Below are positions 6,517 to 12,601 of a stretch of 13,448 bases of DNA, piece after piece. The notes under the pieces are model-generated. The model saw nothing but the letters and a program-made list of their open reading frames with translations. It made no database searches and was not told where the DNA came from. The position numbers and the translations under genes are program-made. Within the stretch, counting starts at the first letter, position 1; each line of letters starts with the position of its first letter. Source of the DNA: Betaproteobacteria bacterium (GTDB lineage: Bacteria > Pseudomonadota > Gammaproteobacteria > Burkholderiales > SG8-39); assembly GCA_019237595.1 (NCBI GenBank), contig JAFAGU010000260.1, positions 1 to 13,448 of the forward strand, in the 5' to 3' direction.

Positions 6517-7920
6517 ATGCCCCATCTGCTCCTGGTTGACGACGACCCCGAGGCGCTCGACTGGCTCACCGAGCTCGCGCGCGCCGAAGGCTTCACGGTT
6601 TCCGCCGCGGAATCGCTGCGCCAGGCGCGCATCCACATGGCGAGGCTGCAGCCCGACGTGCTGCTGACTGACCTGCAGCTGCCGGACGGGCAGGGCATCG
6701 AGCTCGTGAGCGACATCGAATCCCGCGAATCCACGGAACTCGTGCTCATCACCGGCCACGCGAGCGTCGAGAGCGCCGTGGCGGCGCTGCGCGCGGGCGC
6801 GACCGACTACCTCGTGAAGCCCGTCGACGTGGAGCGGCTGCGCGCGATCCTGCGCCGAGTGCCGCGCACGGGCGAGCTGCGCCAGGAGATCGGCGAGCTG
6901 CGCGACGAGCTGCGCAAGCTCGGCCGGTTCGGCCACATCCTGGGCTCATCGCCGCCGATGCAGAAGCTCTACGACCAGCTCGGGCGCGTCGCGCCCACCT
7001 CGGCGACGGTGCTCCTCATCGGGGAAAGCGGCACCGGGAAGGAGCTCGCCGCCCAGACGATCCACGACCTGAGCCGCAGGAAGAAGGCGCCGTTCCTTCC
7101 CCTCAACTGCGGCGCGGTTTCGCCCCAGCTCATCGAAAGCGAGCTCTTCGGCCACGAGAAAGGCAGCTTCACCGGCGCGGATCGCCAGCACAAGGGCTAC
7201 TTCGAGCGCTGCAACGGCGGCACGCTCTTCCTCGACGAGATCACCGAGATGCCGATGGAGCTCCAGGTGAAGCTCCTGCGCGTGCTCGAGACCGGTTCCT
7301 TCACGCGCGTGGGCACCACGCAGCCGATCTCGAGCGACGTGCGGCTCATCGCGGCGACGAACCGCAACCCCGAGCAGGCGGTGGCCGATGGCAAGCTGCG
7401 CGAGGACCTCTATCACCGGCTGAACGTCTTCCCGATCTCGATGCCGCCCCTGCGGGAGCGCACGAGCGACATCGAGCTCCTCGCCCAGCACTTCCTGGAC
7501 GTGCTGAACAAGCAGGAATCGGCTGCGAAGTCCTTCTCGCCTGCGGCGATCGCCGGCCTGTATGCGCACAGCTGGCCAGGCAACGTGCGCGAGCTGAAGA
7601 ACTACGTGCAGCGCGCGTTCATCCTCGCCGACGAGGTGATCGACGCGGACCTTGCGCCCACCGCTGTCGCGGCGCCCGATTCGGCGCCTGTCCTCACGGT
7701 ACGCGTGGGCACGACGCTCGACGAAGTCGGGCGCCGGCTCATCGAGGCGACGCTCGCCGAGTGCGGCTCCAAGCGCAAGGCGGCCGACATGCTCGGCATC
7801 AGCCTGAAGACGCTCTACAACCGGCTTGCCGCCTACAAGGCGGCGGAGCCCCTGGACGAGATCGACGATGAAGAAGCGCCGAAACCCGGCTCGCGTGAGG
7901 AACAGCGTCGAGCGGCCTAG
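6517..7920 (+). CDS. NtrC-type sigma-54-dependent response regulator (REC-AAA+-Fis HTH)
   Basis: A 467-residue activator of sigma-54 promoters. The receiver domain (1-115) has the acidic pair D8-D9, phosphoacceptor D52 (LLTDLQLPDG), T79 and K101 (DYLVKP). The AAA+ domain (about 140-380) has Walker A GESGTGKE (169-176), the sigma-54-contacting loop as GSFTGA (216-221; the consensus is GAFTGA), Walker B GGTLFLDEI (234-242) and the arginine-finger region REDLYHRLNVFPI. A Fis-type helix-turn-helix ends the protein (about 412-440, KRKAADMLGISLKTLYNRL), followed by an acidic tail. The start at 6517 gives the normal REC N-terminus (MPHLLLVDDD); its ribosome site is weak (GAAAG). No dedicated histidine kinase is adjacent; the nearest is the hybrid kinase at 9269, three small genes away. 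It sits behind its own sigma-54 promoter and phased upstream elements, suggesting positive autoregulation. Confidence 0.95.
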   Translation: MPHLLLVDDDPEALDWLTELARAEGFTVSAAESLRQARIHMARLQPDVLLTDLQLPDGQGIELVSDIESRESTELVLITGHASVESAVAALRAGATDYLVKPVDVERLRAILRRVPRTGELRQEIGELRDELRKLGRFGHILGSSPPMQKLYDQLGRVAPTSATVLLIGESGTGKELAAQTIHDLSRRKKAPFLPLNCGAVSPQLIESELFGHEKGSFTGADRQHKGYFERCNGGTLFLDEITEMPMELQVKLLRVLETGSFTRVGTTQPISSDVRLIAATNRNPEQAVADGKLREDLYHRLNVFPISMPPLRERTSDIELLAQHFLDVLNKQESAAKSFSPAAIAGLYAHSWPGNVRELKNYVQRAFILADEVIDADLAPTAVAAPDSAPVLTVRVGTTLDEVGRRLIEATLAECGSKRKAADMLGISLKTLYNRLAAYKAAEPLDEIDDEEAPKPGSREEQRRAA

Positions 7921-8035
7921 GTCGCCGGGCGTGCCGCTGAGGCGCCAGCGCACCGCGCTCGGCGAGCGCGACGCCGCGGCCGGCCGCCGCGACACCGAGC
8001 GCCGGGGCGAGCGGAGCGACCTCCCGAAGAAGTAG
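7868..8035 (+). CDS. Possible small Arg-rich protein overlapping the regulator's 3' end
   Basis: A 55-codon reading frame beginning MKKRRNPARVRNSVERPRSP, overlapping the end of the response-regulator gene by 53 nt in another frame and ending on the TAG that overlaps the downstream promoter. It is very basic, has no hydrophobic segment and no strong ribosome site. Arg-rich out-of-frame ORFs are common by chance in GC-rich DNA, so it may not be real. Apart from it and the promoter, I see nothing in 7921-8088. Confidence 0.2.
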   Translation: MKKRRNPARVRNSVERPRSPGVPLRRQRTALGERDAAAGRRDTERRGERSDLPKK

Positions 8036-8050
8036 GTACGCGGGTTGCTT
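8034..8050 (+). promoter_or_regulatory. Sigma-54-like -24/-12 promoter of the YqjD/YqjE-like operon
   Basis: AGGTACGCGGGTTGCTT: the GG (8035-8036) and GC (8047-8048) are 12 bp apart, the -12 block TTGC with following T-run is perfect, and the -24 block matches at 5 of 7 positions. Twelve of thirteen core positions agree with the promoter at 6465-6478 outside the central spacer. The predicted start site is near 8060, giving a 29-nt leader to ATG 8089. A possible activator half-site TCGCGTGAGG (7891-7900) matches 9 of 10 bases of the upstream element at 6403-6412, about 164 bp before the start. Confidence 0.6.
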
Positions 8051-8088
8051 TCCGCCACTCGCCCCAGACGATTTCCACGGAGACCATC

Positions 8089-8385
8089 ATGCAAGCAAAG
8101 AGCAACGGCGGCGCCCAGCGCGCCGTCGAGCAAAAGATCGACAGCTACACGCAGGGCGCGCACGAGGCGGTAGACCGCGCCGCCGAAACCGCCGGGCGGG
8201 TCGCCGGCAAGCTCGGCGAGCGCCTCGACGACCTGCAGGAGAAGGGCGAGGCGCTGATCGGCATGCCGCAGGGCTGGATGGAGAGCGCGCGCAGCTACGT
8301 GCGCGAGAATCCGCTCCAGGCGCTCGGCATCGCGCTCGCCGCGGGATACGTCCTCAGCCTCCTGATGCGCGACCGCTCCGAGTAG
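8089..8385 (+). CDS. ElaB/YqjD-like (DUF883 type) tail-anchored stress protein
   Basis: A 98-residue protein with a long amphipathic, charged N-terminal helix (about 10-60, KIDSYTQGAHEAVDRAAETA onward) and a single C-terminal membrane helix (about 76-92, ALGIALAAGYVLSLLM) preceded by the hallmark YVRENPLQALGI of ElaB/YqjD/DUF883 proteins. In E. coli these are tail-anchored inner-membrane proteins that bind ribosomes and are made in stationary phase under RpoS. The function here is inferred from that family. ATG 8089 has a GGAG site 6 nt upstream (8079-8082). First gene of a three-gene operon: 7 nt to the next gene. Confidence 0.85.
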   Translation: MQAKSNGGAQRAVEQKIDSYTQGAHEAVDRAAETAGRVAGKLGERLDDLQEKGEALIGMPQGWMESARSYVRENPLQALGIALAAGYVLSLLMRDRSE

Positions 8386-8392
8386 GGCGGCC

Positions 8393-8794
8393 GTGGACCA
8401 GCGCGCGTTGCCGCCCCGGCAGGCCGGGATCGGCGAGCTGCTCTCGCATCTCCTTACGGAGGCGCGGCTCCTCGTCGCGGACTACGCCGAGCTCGCGGTG
8501 CTCGATGCCCGGCGCGCCGCCCTGCGGCTCGCCTGGATGCTCGGCAGCGTCCTCGTGGTGGCGGTGCTCGTCGTGACCGCCTGGATGGGCGGCGTGGCGG
8601 CGCTCATCGTCTGGGCGTTCGAGCAGGGCGTGTCCTGGGCGCTCGCCATCGGCGTGGCGGCGTTCGTGAACCTCATCGCCGCCGGAGCGCTCGTCTGGTG
8701 GATGCGCTCGCTCCTGCACGAGCTGCCCTTCACGGCGCTGCTGCGCCAGCTGAAGGGCGAGGATCCGCCGGCCGAACGGGCGAGGGCCGCATGA
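8393..8794 (+). CDS. YqjE-like membrane protein (phage holin superfamily III type)
   Basis: A 133-residue protein with two strong transmembrane segments (about 47-75, WMLGSVLVVAVLVVTAWMGG onward, and about 80-103, WALAIGVAAFVNLIAAGALV) and a cytosolic N-terminal helix with the motif LLSHLLTEARLLVADYAELA. The layout fits YqjE/PF07332-type proteins, which accompany YqjD-like proteins in many proteobacteria. Translation probably begins at GTG 8393, with an AGGG ribosome site overlapping the stop of the preceding gene. Its stop overlaps the start of the next gene (ATGA, 8791-8794), so the three genes are translationally coupled. The biochemical role is unknown; despite the name no lytic function is implied. 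Confidence 0.8.
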   Translation: MDQRALPPRQAGIGELLSHLLTEARLLVADYAELAVLDARRAALRLAWMLGSVLVVAVLVVTAWMGGVAALIVWAFEQGVSWALAIGVAAFVNLIAAGALVWWMRSLLHELPFTALLRQLKGEDPPAERARAA

Positions 8795-9177
8795 AGAACG
8801 TGGACGACGACATTAGCGAAGTCGAGATGCGGATCGCCCGCCGACGGATGTCGGTGGAGCTCACGGCGCGCGCGGCGTGGCGGCGCACGATGGCACGCCT
8901 CGTGTCTCCCGCCGGGCTCCTCGGCGCGGGAGCGCTCGGCCTGGCTGCGTTCGCGGCGATCTTCAGGCGCCGGCCGAAGATCATCGAGCGGCGTTCGTCG
9001 GCTCGCGCGCCGGCGAAGTGGGGAAGCCTCCTCGGCGTCATCGCGAGCGGTGCGTTCACCCTCCTAAAGGCGCGCTACGGCGGGCCGGTGGAGATGGCGT
9101 CGAAGCTCGCGGCGCAGATCCGATCCTTCAAGGAGAAGAAAGGCCCCTCGCGGCCGCGCAGCGCCGTCGTGCACTAG
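8791..9177 (+). CDS. YqjK-like small membrane protein
   Basis: A 128-residue basic protein in the YqjK position, third gene of the operon. It starts at ATG 8791, overlapping the stop of the previous gene by 4 nt. The N-terminal helix (about 8-35, EVEMRIARRRMSVELTARAA onward) is charged. A first hydrophobic segment lies at about 41-58 (PAGLLGAGALGLAAFAAIF) and a second, weaker one at about 74-90 (WGSLLGVIASGAFTLL). The Lys/Arg-rich tail is likely cytosolic. The upstream ATG at 8698 belongs to another frame extension through the YqjE-like gene and is rejected. Similarity to YqjK is by context and layout rather than by a strong motif. Confidence 0.75.
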   Translation: MKNVDDDISEVEMRIARRRMSVELTARAAWRRTMARLVSPAGLLGAGALGLAAFAAIFRRRPKIIERRSSARAPAKWGSLLGVIASGAFTLLKARYGGPVEMASKLAAQIRSFKEKKGPSRPRSAVVH

Positions 9178-9180
9178 CGA

Positions 9181-9201
9181 CGGCGCGCGCAACGCGCGCC
9201 G
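9181..9201 (+). terminator. GC-rich hairpin after the YqjD/E/K-like operon
   Basis: A perfect 9-bp stem (CGGCGCGCG / CGCGCGCCG, 9181-9189 and 9193-9201) with a CAA loop begins 4 nt after the operon's stop codon. No T-run follows, so it may work as a Rho-linked or RNA-stabilising 3' end rather than a classical intrinsic terminator. A second small stem, GCCCG-AA-CGGGC, follows at 9207-9218. Confidence 0.45.
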
Positions 9202-9218
9202 GCGAGGCCCGAACGGGC

Positions 9219-9242
9219 TGCTAGAATTTCCCCTGAAGGGGA
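9219..9242 (+). promoter_or_regulatory. Extended -10 promoter-like sequence and leader hairpin before the hybrid kinase
   Basis: TGCTAGAAT (9219-9227) fits an extended -10 of the sigma-70 type (TGnTATAAT, 5 of 6 in the hexamer). No -35 is visible at the right distance. It is followed by a 6-bp stem TCCCCT-GA-AGGGGA (9229-9242), which would be at the very 5' end of the transcript. The kinase ATG follows 27 nt later with its own GAGG site (9262-9265). Confidence 0.35.
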
Positions 9243-9268
9243 GCTAACGTCCTGCGTCAGCGAGGAAC

Positions 9269-12235
9269 ATGCAGCCCCTTTCGTCCGCCGTTCGCAATCC
9301 GCTTCCGTTCCTCGAGCGTTTCGCCGGGCTTTCCTTCGGCTTCGTCGCCGCCGTCGCGGCGCTCGCGCTCTGGGGCTGGGCGCTCGACATCCCGACGCTG
9401 CGCGATTTCGCCGCCGGCTTCCCGCCCATGCCCCCGGCCGCGGCGCTCGCCTTCCTGCTGCTCTCGGCGAGCTTCTTCGTCGCCGGGCGTCCGGATCCCC
9501 GGCCGGCACGCGCGGCGGCCGCTCTCGCAGGCACGCTTGCCGTGCTTTCGCTCGTTCAGTCGCTCGGCGGCGTGAATCTCGGCATGGCATTCGACTTCCT
9601 GCCTGCGGTCGCGCGCGCGCGAGGCGGCTCCTTGCCGATGTCGCCTGCCACCGCGCTCGTCGTCGGGCTCCTCGCCGTCGGCGCTGCGCTGCGCCGCGAC
9701 TTCCGCCTCGCGCACCTGCCGGGCGCAAGCGTCATCGCCGGCACCGCGGGCGCAGTCGCGTTCTTCTCGCTCCTGGGCTGGAGCCTGCGCATGGTGCGCT
9801 TCGAGATGGCGACGCCGCTCCTGGGCTTCTCGCTTCCCGCGGCGCTCGCCGCGCTGGCGGCGGCGCTCGCGATCGCGGCGCGCTGGCCGGGCCGCTGGCT
9901 CCTGGAGACGCTCGCCGGCCGCGGGACCGGAGCCGTGGTGACGCGCTCGCTCCTTCCCGCGGCGTTCGCCGTGCCGGTGGTCTTCGGTTGGATGCGCCTT
10001 CTCGCCGAGCGCGAGGGCCTCTTCGGCGAGGCCTTCGGCATGGCGCTCTTCACGCTCGTCATGATCGGCGTCTTCGGCGCGCTCGTGCTCTGGGTCGCGC
10101 AGACCCTCGAGCGGATCGCCGCGCAGCGCGCGCAGGCCGAGGAGCAGGCGGGCGAGCAGCGCGAGTGGCTGCACGTGACGCTCGCGAGCATCGGCGACGG
10201 CGTCATCGCCACGGACGCGGCGGGCCGCGTGCGCTTCCTCAACGCCGCGGCGCAGCGCCTGACGGGATGGCGGGCGGCGGAAGCCGCCGGCCGCCCGGCG
10301 GCGGAGCTCCTCCCGCTCTTCGACGAACGCAACGGCGCCGCGATCGAGAGCCCGCTTCATGCGGCGCTCGACTCGCGCACCGCGGCTTCCGCGCAGGGCG
10401 AGCCGGCGCTTCGCGCGCGCGATGGCACGGTCCACGCCGTCGACGTGAACGCGGCCCCGATCGTCGACGCGACGCAGTCGATCGCCGGCGCGGTGCTCGT
10501 GCTGCGCGAAGCCGCTGCGCAGCGGAAGGCCGAGCGCGCGATGCGCGAGGCGTACACGGAGCTCGACCAGCGGGTCGTGCGCCGCACCGCGGCGCTCGAG
10601 CGCGCAAGCGCCGCGCTGCGCGAGCGCAATGCGCTCCTCAACGCGATCACCACCAGCACCCCGGATCTCATTTATGCGAAGGATCGCCAGGGACGCCTCC
10701 TCATGGCGAATCCCGCCTGGGCGAACGCCGTCGGCCGCATCGAGGCGGATCCCGCCGAGCACGCCGCGCTCGACGACAGCGACCGCGTGGTGCTCGAGTC
10801 CGGCGAGACGATGACGATCGAGCAGCACCTCGCCGGCGGCGCCGCGGCGGCCGCCGAGAAGATCTACCTCGCGACGAAGTCGCCCCTGCGCGACGAGCAG
10901 GGACGGGTGGTAGGGCTGATCGGCGTCGCGACCGACATCACCGAGCGGAAGAAGGCGCAGCGCGAGCTCGAGAAGCTCGTCGTCGCCGAGCAGCGACTGC
11001 GCGCGGAAGCGGAGCGCGCGAACCGCGCGAAGGACGAGTTCCTCGCCATCGTCTCGCACGAGCTTCGCTCGCCCCTCAACGCGCTTCGCGGCTGGAGCCA
11101 CCTCCTCATCACGACGCGGCCCTTCGATCCGGCGCTCGCCGACCGCGCGGCGAAGGCGATCAAGCGCAACGTCGACCACCAGACCAGGCTGATCGACGAC
11201 CTCCTCGACACCTCGCGCATCGTGAGCGGGAAGCTCAACATCGACCGCCGGCCGGTCGACCTCGTGGAGACGGTGCTCGCCGCGCTCGAGGCCGCGCGCC
11301 CGGGCGCCTCGGCGAAGAACATCGAGCTGCGCTTCCGGCCGGTCGAGGGCAAGGTCATGGTGATGGGCGACGGCGGCCGCCTCCAGCAGCTCGCCTCCAA
11401 CCTGCTCTCGAACGCGGTGAAGTTCACGCCCGACCGCGGCGCCATCGAGATCTCGTTCCTTCGCAACGGCGAGCGCGTGCAGCTCATCGTGCGCGACAAC
11501 GGCATCGGCATCGCGCCGGAATTCCTGCCGCACGTGTTCGACCGCTTCACGCAGGCGGATACGTCCGCGGCGCGCCGCGCGGGCGGCCTCGGGATCGGCC
11601 TTGCCCTGGTGCGCCACATCGCGCTCCTGCACGGCGGCCAAGTCCGCGCGGACAGCCAGGGTGTCGGCCGCGGCGCGACGTTCACGGTCGAGCTGCCGGC
11701 GCTCGCGCCCAGCGCCGCGCCGGCGCCGGAGCCGATCGACCGGCGCAAGGCCGGCGGCCCTGGCCTGCGCGGCGCGCGCGTGTGGCTCGTCGACGACGAC
11801 GTCGACGCGCACGAGGTCGTGGCGCTCACGCTCAAGCAGACCGGCGCGCGCGTCGAGAGCTTCGCTTCATGCGCTGAAGTGGTCGCGGCGCTGGAGTCCT
11901 CCCTCAAGCCCGGCAGCGGCAAGAGCGCGCCCGATCTTTTCCTCATCGACCTCGCGATGCCCGGCGAGGACGGCTTCGAGACGCTGCGGCGCATCCGCTC
12001 GCTCGAGATGGCGGCCGGCGCCGAGCATGCGGTGCCCGCGATCGCGCTCACGGCCTTCACGCAGATCGAGCGCGAGCGGCTGCTCGCCTGCGGCTTCCAG
12101 GAGCGCGTCAACAAGCCAGTCGATGCGGACAAGCTCGTCCTCGCCATGCACGCGGCGCTCGTCCCCGGCGAGGAAGCCGGCGCGCCGACTCGTGGACTGG
12201 GAGAACGCCGCTCCGCGGCGGCGCTGCCCCGCTGA
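9269..12235 (+). CDS. Membrane-bound hybrid histidine kinase (7-8 TM, two PAS, HisKA, HATPase, REC)
   Basis: A 988-residue sensor kinase. The N-terminal 280 residues hold about eight hydrophobic segments (about 18-40, 55-73, 83-101, 124-141, 153-172, 182-204, 228-245, 255-279) with little between them, an unclassified integral-membrane sensor. Two PAS domains follow (about 300-415, starting LASIGDGVIATDAAGRVRFL; and about 453-565, TPDLIYAKDRQGRLLMANPA). The HisKA domain has phosphoacceptor H597 in SHELRSPLN. The ATPase domain shows the N box (NLLSNAVKFTP), G1 (DNGIGI), F box (FDRFTQAD) and G2 (GLGIGLAL). The C-terminal receiver (about 836-965) has the DDD acidic cluster, phosphoacceptor D894 (LIDLAMPGEDG) and K in VNKPVD. 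No HPt domain is present, so any phosphorelay needs an outside HPt or direct transfer. ATG 9269 has GAGG upstream. It may signal to the activator at 6517, but no evidence ties them except proximity. Confidence 0.93.
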   Translation: MQPLSSAVRNPLPFLERFAGLSFGFVAAVAALALWGWALDIPTLRDFAAGFPPMPPAAALAFLLLSASFFVAGRPDPRPARAAAALAGTLAVLSLVQSLGGVNLGMAFDFLPAVARARGGSLPMSPATALVVGLLAVGAALRRDFRLAHLPGASVIAGTAGAVAFFSLLGWSLRMVRFEMATPLLGFSLPAALAALAAALAIAARWPGRWLLETLAGRGTGAVVTRSLLPAAFAVPVVFGWMRLLAEREGLFGEAFGMALFTLVMIGVFGALVLWVAQTLERIAAQRAQAEEQAGEQREWLHVTLASIGDGVIATDAAGRVRFLNAAAQRLTGWRAAEAAGRPAAELLPLFDERNGAAIESPLHAALDSRTAASAQGEPALRARDGTVHAVDVNAAPIVDATQSIAGAVLVLREAAAQRKAERAMREAYTELDQRVVRRTAALERASAALRERNALLNAITTSTPDLIYAKDRQGRLLMANPAWANAVGRIEADPAEHAALDDSDRVVLESGETMTIEQHLAGGAAAAAEKIYLATKSPLRDEQGRVVGLIGVATDITERKKAQRELEKLVVAEQRLRAEAERANRAKDEFLAIVSHELRSPLNALRGWSHLLITTRPFDPALADRAAKAIKRNVDHQTRLIDDLLDTSRIVSGKLNIDRRPVDLVETVLAALEAARPGASAKNIELRFRPVEGKVMVMGDGGRLQQLASNLLSNAVKFTPDRGAIEISFLRNGERVQLIVRDNGIGIAPEFLPHVFDRFTQADTSAARRAGGLGIGLALVRHIALLHGGQVRADSQGVGRGATFTVELPALAPSAAPAPEPIDRRKAGGPGLRGARVWLVDDDVDAHEVVALTLKQTGARVESFASCAEVVAALESSLKPGSGKSAPDLFLIDLAMPGEDGFETLRRIRSLEMAAGAEHAVPAIALTAFTQIERERLLACGFQERVNKPVDADKLVLAMHAALVPGEEAGAPTRGLGERRSAAALPR

Positions 12236-12254
12236 ATTCTCGGCGTCGTTCCGG

Positions 12255-12286
12255 CACGACGTCAAAAAGCCCCTGTCAGGGTCGTG
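12255..12286 (+). other. Two-part hairpin after the hybrid kinase gene
   Basis: An outer 6-bp stem CACGAC/GTCGTG (12255-12260, 12281-12286) encloses an inner CCC-GGG-type stem (around 12271-12281, CCCTGTCAGGG). It begins 20 nt after the kinase stop codon. There is no following T-run. It could be a transcript 3' end or a leader element of the small downstream gene. Confidence 0.3.
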
Positions 12287-12310
12287 GTCCATCGCTTGCA
12301 CGGACCGGTC

Positions 12311-12526
12311 ATGGCCGAACATGCAACGCCGCCGGGGGCGTCCCTCAGGGCAGTACGGGGATTCGCCCGCCGTCGCGGCATCTCCGAATCGGAAGCCGTC
12401 GCCGTCTTCGAGCGCGAATTCGAGCGCCTCGACCTGAAAGCGAAGGTCCATCGCTACGTCCCGCTCCTCGCCGAGAAGCACGCGCGCCGCATCCTCGAAG
12501 GGCGTTCGCCCCGTCGCCGGAGGTAG
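12311..12526 (+). CDS. Small DUF3562-like protein
   Basis: A 71-residue soluble, basic, predicted all-helical protein. The core (SLRAVRGFARRRGISESEAVAVFEREFERLD, then KVHRYVPLLAEKHARRIL) resembles the DUF3562 family: a helix pair like a degenerate helix-turn-helix, then a helix ending in 'YVPLLAEKHA'. Family function is unknown. ATG 12311 is preferred; GTG 12284 is an in-frame alternative adding nine residues. Neither has a strong ribosome site. The gene is alone between the kinase and the lactate dehydrogenase gene, 75 nt from each. Confidence 0.65.
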   Translation: MAEHATPPGASLRAVRGFARRRGISESEAVAVFEREFERLDLKAKVHRYVPLLAEKHARRILEGRSPRRRR

Positions 12527-12539
12527 GCAGCCGCCTCTA

Positions 12540-12580
12540 TTGAGGTAGGTCAACCGGCCCTGCGCCCGGCTCCCTAGCAT
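12540..12580 (+). promoter_or_regulatory. FNR/CRP-family-like site plus -10 in front of the lactate dehydrogenase gene
   Basis: TTGAGGTAGGTCAA (12540-12553) has the half-sites TTGA and TCAA separated by 6 bp, as in the FNR/ANR/DNR consensus TTGAT-N4-ATCAA (8 of 10 positions). A -10-like TAGCAT lies at 12575-12580, giving a start site near 12587. The palindrome centre (12546.5) is then about 41 bp upstream, the class II activator position, and no -35 box is seen, as expected at activator-dependent promoters. The leader carries the AAGGAG site of the gene. Confidence 0.5.
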
Positions 12581-12601
12581 CGTCGCAAAGGAGCCGGGGC
12601 C

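Noticed and set aside
8393..8794. Phage remnant or lysis holin
   Set aside because: The holin-like fold is shared with YqjE proteins; neighbours are YqjD- and YqjK-like and no other phage genes are present.
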